From: Anaerotruncus rubiinfantis | Lineage (GTDB): Bacteria > Bacillota > Clostridia > Oscillospirales > Ruminococcaceae | Length of the DNA: 64,000 bases | Reading direction: 5' to 3' | Assembly: GCF_900078395.1 (NCBI RefSeq) | Contig: NZ_FKLA01000009.1 | Span: 2,302,084 to 2,366,083, forward strand | Part shown: positions 20,228 through 27,022 of the stretch, in pieces | How positions within the stretch are numbered: the stretch's first letter is position 1 | How the letters are laid out: every line of letters starts with the position of its first letter | Made by a program: the position numbers and the translations under genes | The notes under the pieces: model-generated | The model's database searches: none | Told to the model about the DNA's origin: nothing | The model's input: the letters and a program-made list of their open reading frames with translations, nothing else

Positions 20228-20460
20228 TTTTATGCCAGCACCTTTAACAGCACCTTAAAAACGCTGACACGGCGGGGCTTTTTGACGGGCCACAGCACCT
20301 TGGACAGCACAAAAACCGATTTACAGCACCTTTGGCAAACGGACTACGCTGTGCAAAAGGGCTGTGTTTTCGGCTTAAAAGCGGTCGGCACTGCCGTCCG
20401 CTGTGACCGCGAGGGGCGTTTACAGCACCTCGCTTTCTCCTGCTCTTGTTTCGACCGATG
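20228..20460. other. Candidate oriT with repeated ACAGCACCT boxes
   Basis: The non-coding region of about 450 bases upstream of the MobC/relaxase genes contains the box ACAGCACCT(T) at 20247, 20292, 20333 and 20422, with a CAGCACCTTT copy at 20236 and a shortened copy at 20304. All have the same orientation. Spacing is irregular (11, 45, 41 and 89 bases). Location and repeats fit an origin of transfer or binding sites for the MobC-like protein. The nick site cannot be seen. Confidence 0.5.
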
Positions 20461-20615
20461 GCTTTCGGTGGGTTCAGCGGTATTCTGTCGGTCTGCGGCA
20501 AGCTCGACACAAAGCCCTCACAACGCTCTCCGGGCGGTGCGGGGGTACGGATGCCACCCCGCCTGCCAAAATCGCACACGGGGGCGACAGGGCGGCAACG
20601 GTGGGGGAAACAAAG

Positions 20616-20641
20616 GGAGCCGCCCTGTGTAGGGCGGCTCC
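20616..20641 (-). terminator. Terminator after the 140-residue element protein
   Basis: Perfect arms GGAGCCGCCC and GGGCGGCTCC with a six-base loop. On the minus strand it is followed by CTTTGTTTC. It lies just after the stop at 20657. Confidence 0.75.
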
Positions 20642-20656
20642 GCTGTGCTTCGCGGT

Positions 20657-21079
20657 TTAGTTGGCCGGGGCCATCCATGTCTGTTTTTCATCAGGTGCTT
20701 TTTCAATCCAGTCCAGCAGGTTCTGCGTTTCGCCAATCTCTTGTGCCATGTTGAACAGTATGGTGCGTTCCCCGAAGCTTTCAAGGCGAATCGCCGTTTC
20801 GAACAATCCCTCCTGCACGTCAAGGATTTCCAGCCCTGACCAGTTTGCAAGCAGGTTGCGGTCGGCTGTTGCCTCGTCGGGCAAGCCCTCTGTCTGCCCT
20901 TTTCGAATGCGCTCCGTCAGTTCGCTTGTTTTCTCAGGTTGAAGTCCCCATGCCTTTCCGATGAGTTCGACTGTGTGCGTATGGTTTCCAACTGCTGCTT
21001 CCTTGCCGCCAAGCGCAATCATGGCGATTGCTTCGTGTGTAATTTTCTCCTGCAACTCTCTCGCAACGATTCGATTCAT
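20657..21079 (-). CDS. Hypothetical element protein, 140 residues
   Basis: A soluble, mostly helical, mildly acidic protein beginning MNRIVARELQEKIT. No membrane segment, Cys cluster or known catalytic motif is visible. GGAG lies nine bases before the ATG, and a terminator follows directly, so it is the last gene of a transcript. It sits between the oriT-like region and DUF6103-type genes, where conjugative elements of Clostridia often have small accessory proteins. I do not recognise its function. Confidence 0.7.
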   Translation of the reverse strand: MNRIVARELQEKITHEAIAMIALGGKEAAVGNHTHTVELIGKAWGLQPEKTSELTERIRKGQTEGLPDEATADRNLLANWSGLEILDVQEGLFETAIRLESFGERTILFNMAQEIGETQNLLDWIEKAPDEKQTWMAPAN

Positions 21080-21235
21080 TTTTTATTTCTCCTTTTTCTT
21101 TTTTGGGGAGGCGTCCCCGCCAACACAATGCCACAGCTTTGGCGGCAAAGCTATCTGGCAAACCCAACGAAATTTCGCTGCTCACCATTGGGTAGCTGCA
21201 ACAACTCTGTGGCATAAAGGCGGTAATTTGCTCCA

Positions 21236-21487
21236 TCATTCTGTATCCTGCGGGGTGACAGGCGCCGCCGCTCTGCTTTTTTCTTTCTGCTTTTTTGCCG
21301 TGACAGGGATATCCTCGCCGCCCTCGTCAATGTATTCCCGCACCGGGGCAGGCACATATTTTTCGTAAAGTTTTTGCAGCGCCTCGGACAGCTCCTGCTC
21401 CATGGAGGAGTCCTTTTTGCCCATATAACGCCTGGTGGCGCGGAGCTTATCCGCCTCCATGCTGATGGTGATGTTCTCTTTTTTCAT
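21236..21487 (-). CDS. DUF6103-like small element protein
   Basis: An 83-residue protein starting MKKENITISMEADKLRATR, a pattern shared with short, RHH-like proteins of clostridial conjugative elements (DUF6103). The middle (MEQELSEALQKLYEKYVP) is helical and the tail is Lys/Ala-rich and probably disordered. AGGAGG lies nine bases before the ATG at 21487; the longer start at 21529 is less likely. A DNA-binding regulator is possible but unproven. Confidence 0.72.
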   Translation of the reverse strand: MKKENITISMEADKLRATRRYMGKKDSSMEQELSEALQKLYEKYVPAPVREYIDEGGEDIPVTAKKQKEKSRAAAPVTPQDTE

Positions 21488-21540
21488 ACTGAAGTTCCTC
21501 CTGTTCAAATATTCTTTCATCAGATTCATCTCCTACATTT

Positions 21541-21951
21541 TCATATCCATGGTAAACTCGGGGCATGACTGCTCTGTTCCAAAGCTGATTGATTGCCTTC
21601 AATCAGCTTTTCAAGGTAGTTATAAAAGCCCGCATCCCCATCTCGCAGGATGATTCCTCGAAACGAAATACTCTCAAAGCTGGTGTAAGCTCCATTTTCT
21701 TTTCTGAGCGCCAGCCACTCATCGCCGCCATTTGCCTGCTGAATAAACGCCAAATCCTTATAGAGATATCCTGTGCGAACACTCATATTACCGTGATACA
21801 TCACCGCATACATTTCCTCGGCTGAATGTATTTGCTTGAAACAGTAAGGGTAGTCATAGAGGGGGTAATCGGCAAAATTATTCAACCACGGATTCTTTTT
21901 GCAGGCGTCAATAATTTGACGGCACTCTTTTTGCAAGTCGTTTTTATTCAT
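21541..21951 (-). CDS. Hypothetical element protein, 136 residues
   Basis: A soluble protein rich in aromatic residues (LYDYPYCF, MYHGNMSVRTGYLYKD). No domain is recognised. It lies 14 bases downstream of the ArdA-M23 gene on the same strand, so it is probably in the same operon. The ATG start has no strong AGGAG in front, though the spacing to the previous gene suggests translational coupling. Function unknown. Confidence 0.65.
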   Translation of the reverse strand: MNKNDLQKECRQIIDACKKNPWLNNFADYPLYDYPYCFKQIHSAEEMYAVMYHGNMSVRTGYLYKDLAFIQQANGGDEWLALRKENGAYTSFESISFRGIILRDGDAGFYNYLEKLIEGNQSALEQSSHAPSLPWI

Positions 21952-21965
21952 GTTCGCATCCTTCC

Positions 21966-23939
21966 TTACGGCAGATAGCTTCTTGGGTTTTGCTTTTCGC
22001 CGCCTATTCTGATTTCAAAATGCAGATGATTGCCGGTGCTGCGGCCGGTGGAACCCACCTCGGCAATGACCGTTCCGGCATCCACGGACTGCCCCTCGGT
22101 AACGAGGATTTTGGAGCAGTGAGCATATAAAGTGACGAAGCCGCCGCCGTGATCCACCATCACATGGTAGCCGTAGCCGCTGTTGGAATAGCGCACCACA
22201 TAGACCGTCCCCGGCAGCGCCGAGCGAATAGATGTGCCCTTGGGCGCGCCGAGGTCAAGGCCGCTGTGTCCTTTGGTCTGCCCGGTGAAGGGGTCTTTGC
22301 GGTAGCCAAACCCCGAGGTGACCATGCTGCGCCAATTCTCACCTAACGGTGAGCAGAAACCGTCCGCCCCGATAAACGGCGCGGACGAAAGAGGCAGACC
22401 GTCCGACCACTCATCAAATTCCTGCCCATAGGTGGGCGCCGGTCTGCCGTACAGCGCACGGTAATAAATTTCCGAGGCGTTTGCTTGGCTTTCCGGCGTG
22501 ACAGAAACGCCCATCGCCGTGCTGATGTTGGCGTATACCACGGGCAGTTCCCGGATGGGAACCGCCACGGTGTAGGTCTCCTCGCCAGTGGTGCCGTCCT
22601 CATATTCCACGGTGCGTGTACGCTGCTCGTAGGTGACGAAGCTCTCGGCAAAGAGGCGGTGGTCTTTGCGAGATGGGCTGTCAGCGCCGAAATACAGAGC
22701 ATAAAAAATTGCCTTGACCCGCACCGAATCAAGGCTGTCGCCGTCCTCCATCTCGGCATTGAGGTCGGCAATTGCCCCATCCAAAAGGGCGAAGCTGCCG
22801 CGCATATCTTTGGCTTTCAGCCCGATGGTTTGACCGAGAATGGACTGCATCTCTTGATTATATCCGTGATAGAGCAGATAGCCCCGGCCGGTAAACGCTC
22901 CGGTTTCACGGCTGATCTTGTCCCGCCCATAAGCCTCGAAGTCGATGTAATCCGCAAGGTTTTCGTCATACTCGAAGCGGCCGCTTTCGCAGATCATGTA
23001 TTTTCCGTATTCCCCGGCGCTGTGAATGCCCGGAAAGCTCTCGAACTCATACATACATTCCGCCAGGGTTTTAAGCTGCTCCGCCGTGGTGATGTTTGCA
23101 AAGGCCGCCAATTCGGACAGGGCATTTACCTCATGCACACCTCTCTCCTTGAGCATAGCCGCAAATTGATTGAGGTGAGCAAAATCCGCTTTTTCTGTGA
23201 TGATCACATCGGCGAGGTTATTCGGGAGGTCGTGCATCTCAACGCTCCATACCACCTCGTCTAAGGATTCCGCCTCAAGCCGCTGCAGCGCCTTATCCGC
23301 CTCGGATTTTTCCACAGGCAAATACAGATATTCCGTGGCCTTTTCTTTGCTGATGCTGAGGGTGATGGGGTTCGGTTCATACCAATAGGCGGGGAATGTT
23401 CTGCCGTTATAGAGCTGCTGCGGCCGGTTGCCGTTTTCATAGATCAGGCCGTAGGGTGTGACCAGCGGCTGGGGATGTTCCGCGATCATCTTCTCCACAT
23501 ACGCCCTGCCGTCAAATTCGGCTAATTCTTTGGTTGAAACGCTTCCCATTTGGTTTAGGTATAAGTTCTTGCCGAGGCGGTCAAGATCGCTGAAATCGTC
23601 TACAACGCTGTAACAGTGGGTGTTAAAGGTAAGGTTGATCATTTCCCGCAGGGTGGAGAGCTTTTGACCGGCGGCCGCGGCATGAAAGGTGTTCCGTTCC
23701 CCCTCGTCAAAGCTGTCCATCCGCTTCATAAAGTAGTTGAGTTCATCCAGATTGACGGTTTTTCCCGAGAGCAGAGCCGCCAGCCTGGCATCGTCATGAA
23801 CGATGTCAATATGGACTTCGGTTTTGGCTGTGTTGCGCACGCCCAAGCTGTCGCACAAAATCTGCAGCTCTTTCTCCGTGCAGGGAAACCTGAGGTTGCT
23901 GTGGTTGTTTTCCCGGATGCATTGCATCATGACTCGCAT
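21966..23939 (-). CDS. ArdA antirestriction domain fused to M23 metallopeptidase
   Basis: A 657-residue chimera. Residues 1 to about 380 match clostridial ArdA proteins, DNA mimics that block type I restriction: LDELNYFMKRMD, LTFNTHCYSVVDDFSDLD, YGKYMICESGRFEYD. From about 385 on it becomes the tail of a conjugation peptidase: a linker with SFVTYEQRTRTVEYEDGTTG, then an M23 endopeptidase with GYRKDPFTGQTKGHSGLDLG near 560 and HLHFEI near 636, the zinc-binding pattern of M23. There is no signal peptide, so the peptidase would stay in the cytoplasm, where it has no substrate. I infer a large in-frame deletion that removed the secretion genes normally between the two. GGAGGGA precedes the ATG at 23939. 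Confidence 0.88.
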   Translation of the reverse strand: MRVMMQCIRENNHSNLRFPCTEKELQILCDSLGVRNTAKTEVHIDIVHDDARLAALLSGKTVNLDELNYFMKRMDSFDEGERNTFHAAAAGQKLSTLREMINLTFNTHCYSVVDDFSDLDRLGKNLYLNQMGSVSTKELAEFDGRAYVEKMIAEHPQPLVTPYGLIYENGNRPQQLYNGRTFPAYWYEPNPITLSISKEKATEYLYLPVEKSEADKALQRLEAESLDEVVWSVEMHDLPNNLADVIITEKADFAHLNQFAAMLKERGVHEVNALSELAAFANITTAEQLKTLAECMYEFESFPGIHSAGEYGKYMICESGRFEYDENLADYIDFEAYGRDKISRETGAFTGRGYLLYHGYNQEMQSILGQTIGLKAKDMRGSFALLDGAIADLNAEMEDGDSLDSVRVKAIFYALYFGADSPSRKDHRLFAESFVTYEQRTRTVEYEDGTTGEETYTVAVPIRELPVVYANISTAMGVSVTPESQANASEIYYRALYGRPAPTYGQEFDEWSDGLPLSSAPFIGADGFCSPLGENWRSMVTSGFGYRKDPFTGQTKGHSGLDLGAPKGTSIRSALPGTVYVVRYSNSGYGYHVMVDHGGGFVTLYAHCSKILVTEGQSVDAGTVIAEVGSTGRSTGNHLHFEIRIGGEKQNPRSYLP

Positions 23940-24154
23940 TGTTTGTCCCTCCTTCGGCTGAGTTTTTCCATGTCTGTTTTCAGGCAATCCCCCTCGCGGC
24001 TATAGCACAGGAAACCGTGGGAAGCGTATGGGCAATTCCCGCAGCTTTTGAACGGACCGCAAGGACGAGATGGCGATGCTATTTTGCCTGCGCTTGTCAG
24101 GCAGTCGGAATCGTAGCAGGCGGAGCGTTTGTTTCGCTTGTATTTGACCGGCAT
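23927..24154 (-). CDS. Small Cys-rich element protein upstream of ArdA
   Basis: A 75-residue basic protein with eight Cys (CYDSDC, CGPFKSCGNCPY, CYSREGDC), suggesting one or two metal-binding knots. GGAAAGGA precedes the ATG at 24154. It overlaps the ArdA start by 13 bases and shares a CAAACAATG-type start context with it. It is the first gene of the minus-strand operon at the right end of the element. Function unknown. Confidence 0.7.
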   Translation of the reverse strand: MPVKYKRNKRSACYDSDCLTSAGKIASPSRPCGPFKSCGNCPYASHGFLCYSREGDCLKTDMEKLSRRRDKQCES

Positions 24155-24179
24155 TGTTTGTCCTTTCCGCAAACAAAAA

Positions 24180-24228
24180 AAGAGCGGTCAAATCGAGGAT
24201 GGATTTCCTCAAATTCGACCGCTCTTTG
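24180..24228. terminator. Long inverted repeat at the right end of the element
   Basis: Arms AGAGCGGTC and GACCGCTCT, extended by an imperfect inner stem around ATCGAGGA/TCCTCAAAT, with A-rich and T-rich flanks. It could stop transcripts from both sides and lies in the 5' region of the Cys-rich gene. Confidence 0.6.
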
Positions 24229-24384
24229 CGTTCACTATTTTCACTTATAATAAAGGATTTTTGTAAGGTTATGGCAGAGTGAGAGTTCAAATACACACGA
24301 TCTGCGAAAAACGCCCGATGACATCCCTAAAAACGATGCTTTTTTGAACGGGGGTTTTCGGGGGTAAAAAGCTCTGAAAACGGC

Positions 24385-24414
24385 GATGTCATCGGCATTT
24401 CTGCCGATGACATC
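24385..24414. repeat. Perfect 13-bp inverted repeat beside the tRNA genes
   Basis: GATGTCATCGGCA (24385-24397) and TGCCGATGACATC (24402-24414) with a four-base loop. A third partial copy, CCGATGACATC, lies at 24315-24325. It may be the terminator of the tRNA transcript (minus strand, 19 bases past the tRNA-Pro 3' end). It could also be a recombination or attachment signal at the element end. Confidence 0.6.
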
Positions 24415-24432
24415 TTTTTCACCGTGTTTGTT

Positions 24433-24509
24433 TGGTCGAGGTGACAAGACTTGAACTTGCGGCCTCTGCGTCCCGAACGCAGCGCTCTACCAAACTGAGC
24501 CACACCTCG
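24433..24509 (-). tRNA. tRNA-Pro (CGG)
   Basis: Acceptor arms CGAGGTG and CACCTCG pair over seven bases, D-arm GCTC/GAGC, anticodon stem CTGCG/CGCAG with loop TTCGGGA (anticodon CGG), T-arm with TTCAAGT, discriminator A and an encoded CCA. All cloverleaf parts are present. Its 3' end faces the mobile element, so it is a plausible integration target. Confidence 0.93.
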
Positions 24510-24512
24510 ACG

Positions 24513-24586
24513 TGGCTGCCCGACTAGGATTCGAACCCAGACAAACAGAGTCAGAGTCTGTCGTGCTACCATTACACAATCGGGCA
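24513..24586 (-). tRNA. tRNA-Gln (CTG)
   Basis: Acceptor TGCCCGA/TCGGGCA, anticodon stem ACAGA/TCTGT with loop CTCTGAC (anticodon CTG), T-loop TTCGAAT, encoded CCA. It is three bases upstream of tRNA-Pro on the same strand, so both come from one transcript. Confidence 0.93.
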
Positions 24587-24608
24587 ATTTGTTTTAGTCA
24601 CGAGTTAT

Positions 24609-24636
24609 ATTATACCTCTGATTTTGGAAAAGTCAA
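24609..24636 (-). promoter_or_regulatory. Promoter of the tRNA-Gln/tRNA-Pro operon
   Basis: On the minus strand TTGACT (24631-24636) and TATAAT (24609-24614) with a 16-base spacer, 22 bases upstream of tRNA-Gln. A strong match, as expected for a tRNA operon. Confidence 0.8.
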
Positions 24637-24754
24637 GCCCTAAATCTCACATTTTTTGCGCATTTAAATTCTTTTTCAATTGCAGATAATTGCTGGAATA
24701 TTTCCGGATCCATGATAAATCCTAAAGGAAGATAGAAATTATTTATAAAAACGC

Positions 24755-24782
24755 TTGATTATATACTTAAAAGGTGTATAAT
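24755..24782 (+). promoter_or_regulatory. Promoter of the thioredoxin gene
   Basis: TTGATT (24755-24760) and TATAAT (24777-24782) with a 16-base spacer, 36 bases before the ATG of the thioredoxin gene. Confidence 0.75.
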
Positions 24783-24818
24783 TGTGATAACGAAACACAT
24801 TTTAAGGAGGCTTTCATT

Positions 24819-25136
24819 ATGGCAGTTGAACATTTTACAAATGATACATTTAATGACAAGGTGCTTCAGGCAAACGCAACGGTCCTGGTCGATTTCTGGG
24901 CTCCCTGGTGTGGTCCATGCAAAATGCTTGGCCCCATCATCGAAGAACTCGCCAATGACCTGGACGGCAAAGCGGTCATCGGCAAAGTAAACATTGATGA
25001 AGAACAGGAACTTGCTGTAAAATACGGCGTAATGTCCATTCCGACCGTCGTCATTTTTAAAGACGGCCAGGAAGTCAGCCGTAATGTAGGGCTGACTTCT
25101 AAACATCAGCTTACCCAAATGATTGAAAATGCATAA
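24819..25136 (+). CDS. trxA: Thioredoxin
   Basis: A 105-residue cytoplasmic dithiol reductant with the classical active site WAPWCGPCKM, the cis-Pro loop MSIPTVVIF and normal family length. It passes electrons from thioredoxin reductase to reductive enzymes and oxidised proteins. AAGGAGG lies eight bases before the ATG at 24819; the upstream in-frame codons lack a ribosome site. It has its own promoter and a strong terminator, so it is a single-gene unit. Confidence 0.96.
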   Translation: MAVEHFTNDTFNDKVLQANATVLVDFWAPWCGPCKMLGPIIEELANDLDGKAVIGKVNIDEEQELAVKYGVMSIPTVVIFKDGQEVSRNVGLTSKHQLTQMIENA

Positions 25137-25165
25137 CGTCCCGCTTCGAAACGAGCTGCCTGATA

Positions 25166-25200
25166 AAATCCTCCGGATACCGGAGGATTTTATTTTTATT
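25166..25200 (+). terminator. Terminator of the thioredoxin gene
   Basis: Arms AATCCTCCG and CGGAGGATT with a GATAC loop, followed by TTATTTTTATT. Confidence 0.88.
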
Positions 25201-25249
25201 TGCGGGGAAACTAATGAAAGAAAAAAAATCGAAATATGGGTGATGTGGA

Positions 25250-25804
25250 GTGGTCGTAGTAACTGCGCGAGCCTCGGACAAGCGGCTGTGTTCTCTGCTG
25301 CAGGGCAGCTGTAAAAACGCGTTAAGCATTCTTGTGATCGACGCGGATGCGGCGGCATTGCATGGGAATGGGCCGGATCTTGTATATCTTGCGCCGCATT
25401 CTTTTATGAAACTGAATTGTGAAAATGCAATTTTCATCGTGCGCGACACGGGCTGCCTGCCCGAAACCGCCGATTGTGCAAACGCCGTAGCAATTGTGGA
25501 CAGTTCCAATAAACCGGTCATGGAGCTGGTTGCCTCCCGGCATCTCAAAGCACTCACCTGTGGGCTTTCCAATTCGGATACCTTCACCCTCTCCTCCCTC
25601 ACACGGGACAGCGCGGTCATCTCCCTGCGCCGACAGGTCACGGCTTTCGATGGGACTTCGATTGAGCCGTTTGAGCTGCCGGTCTCCTTCTCTTCTCCAA
25701 TTGAACCGTTCACTCTGCTCGCCTGCGCGGCAGTATTCTGCATGCTTGGACGAAAAAATCCAATGGCCCATGCCATGCAGCTTGAATTGCGTCAACAGAA
25801 ATGA
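25250..25804 (+). CDS. Conserved-looking hypothetical protein, possible Mur ligase-like fragment
   Basis: A 184-residue protein from a GTG start without a strong ribosome site. It has alternating beta/alpha character (ALSILVIDAD, DLVYLAPHS, NAIFIVRDTG, NAVAIVDSSN) like a Rossmann-type fold. The stretch ALTCGLSNSDTFTLSSL followed by EPFELPV recalls the region of Mur ligases in which a similar strand pattern precedes the C-terminal domain. There is no ATP-binding GKT motif, so it cannot be a working ligase. An antisense frame exists but lacks protein-like character. Between thioredoxin and the SASP gene. Function unknown. Confidence 0.6.
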   Translation: MVVVTARASDKRLCSLLQGSCKNALSILVIDADAAALHGNGPDLVYLAPHSFMKLNCENAIFIVRDTGCLPETADCANAVAIVDSSNKPVMELVASRHLKALTCGLSNSDTFTLSSLTRDSAVISLRRQVTAFDGTSIEPFELPVSFSSPIEPFTLLACAAVFCMLGRKNPMAHAMQLELRQQK

Positions 25805-25926
25805 AGCCGGTGGAAATTGGTCCCCGGATGCGTAAGATTTGGCAGTTATAATCAAAGATTCCGCGCCGATACTATTACTGCAAACGCACAAACTTTATTT
25901 TCAAAATTTAAGGAGTGTATGAAATT

Positions 25927-26133
25927 ATGTCTAACTCTAATTCTTCCAGCAACCGTATTGTTGTCCCTGAAGCAAAAGAAGCTATGAACCGTTTTAAGAT
26001 GGAAGCTGCCAACGAAGTCGGCGTTCCGCTCAAGCAGGGTTACAATGGCGATCTGACCTCCCGTCAGGCTGGTTCTATCGGCGGCCAGATGGTCAAAAAG
26101 ATGATCGAAGCTTACGAGAACGGCATGAAATAA
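25927..26133 (+). CDS. Alpha/beta-type small acid-soluble spore protein
   Basis: A 68-residue SASP that coats and protects DNA in the dormant spore and is degraded at germination. The family signature is visible: EAMNRFKMEAANEVGV around the germination protease site, then GDLTSRQAGSIGGQMVKKMIE. The ATG at 25927 is preferred; AAGGAGTG lies 11-12 bases upstream. Expected to be read by SigG RNA polymerase in the forespore, though I see no clear SigG promoter. Shows that the host forms spores. Confidence 0.96.
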   Translation: MSNSNSSSNRIVVPEAKEAMNRFKMEAANEVGVPLKQGYNGDLTSRQAGSIGGQMVKKMIEAYENGMK

Positions 26134-26151
26134 GATCCCTCCGGATCAAAA

Positions 26152-26187
26152 TAAGGACGGACAGGCAATCGCCTGCCCGTCCTTTTG
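26152..26187 (+). terminator. Terminator of the SASP gene
   Basis: Arms GGACGGACAGGC and GCCTGCCCGTCC (one mismatch) with an AATC loop, followed by TTTTGCTTT. Confidence 0.85.
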
Positions 26188-26257
26188 CTTTACAACATCG
26201 ATCCAGACCGCTATACTGGAAACAGAATCATAAATGATCGAGGAGGGCGACGCTATC

Positions 26258-26989
26258 TTGGGATTTTTTGCTCCGGCAAACCGGATTTTGCCCGGAACAA
26301 AGGGTGTTGCGATCTTCAGTCCGATGCATTTGGCCTGGCTTGTGGGGGTATTTTTATTTTGCATCTGGCTGCTGAAAAAATTCGACAAGCAAACGGCCTC
26401 TGAACAAAAGCACTGGCTTCGGATTGCCGCCGCGGCTATGCTTTCCTCTGAGCTATTACGCATGCTTCTGCTCCTGTTGTCCGGCAGTTTTGATCCGGCA
26501 TGGGCGTTGCCGCTTCACTTGTGCGGCGTAATGATTTTTGTGGAATTTCTGGCAGTGTGGACGCGGCAGGATTTTTTATGTGAGCTTTCCTTTGCGCTTG
26601 GGATGCCCGGCGCCTTTTTCGCGCTTGTCACACCGGGCGAAACGGCTTATCCTTTTTGGAATTTCTACTATCTCCAATTTATCCTGGTGCACACGCTGTT
26701 ATTTCTAATACCGCTTTTCTTCGTGTCAGAAGGGTTCCTTCCGCGTGCGCGGCGTTTGCCGGGGTGTTTTCTGTTTCTGCTCGCGGTCGCCGGTGTGGAT
26801 GCCGCAGCGAATACCGCCTTCGGCGGAAATTACCTCTTTCTTGGCGCTGCGTCCCCCGGCTCGCCGCTTGAGATGGTGCAGCGGCTTGCCGGGCGGTGGT
26901 ATTTTTGGGGTACAGCAGCACTGGTCTGGGCACTGTGGGGGCTGCTTTACAGCGGGATGCGCCTGCTACGCCGCGCAAAACCAAAATGA
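26258..26989 (+). CDS. YwaF/TIGR02206-family integral membrane protein
   Basis: A protein of about 243 residues with about seven membrane helices. Family marks are LPLHLCGVMIF in the middle, FWNFYYLQFILVH, and NYLFLGAASPGSPLE in a late loop. The family includes B. subtilis YwaF and human TMEM164, an acyltransferase-like protein; the bacterial function is not known. GAGGAGG lies 11 bases before a TTG at 26258, which I take as the start; an ATG at 26234 in the same frame is the alternative. A strong terminator follows. Confidence 0.85.
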   Translation: MGFFAPANRILPGTKGVAIFSPMHLAWLVGVFLFCIWLLKKFDKQTASEQKHWLRIAAAAMLSSELLRMLLLLLSGSFDPAWALPLHLCGVMIFVEFLAVWTRQDFLCELSFALGMPGAFFALVTPGETAYPFWNFYYLQFILVHTLLFLIPLFFVSEGFLPRARRLPGCFLFLLAVAGVDAAANTAFGGNYLFLGAASPGSPLEMVQRLAGRWYFWGTAALVWALWGLLYSGMRLLRRAKPK

Positions 26990-26992
26990 AAC

Positions 26993-27018
26993 GGGAGCCT
27001 GCCAAATGGCAGGCTCCC
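26993..27018. terminator. Bidirectional terminator between YwaF-like and rqcH genes
   Basis: Perfect arms GGGAGCCTGCCA and TGGCAGGCTCCC with a two-base loop. T-rich on the plus side. It lies between convergent genes and serves both. Confidence 0.88.
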
Positions 27019-27022
27019 TTAT

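Noticed and set aside
25111..25776. 221-codon minus-strand gene opposite the Mur-like protein
   Set aside because: Ser/Thr/Arg-rich shadow that overlaps the thioredoxin terminator; the plus-strand frame is more protein-like.
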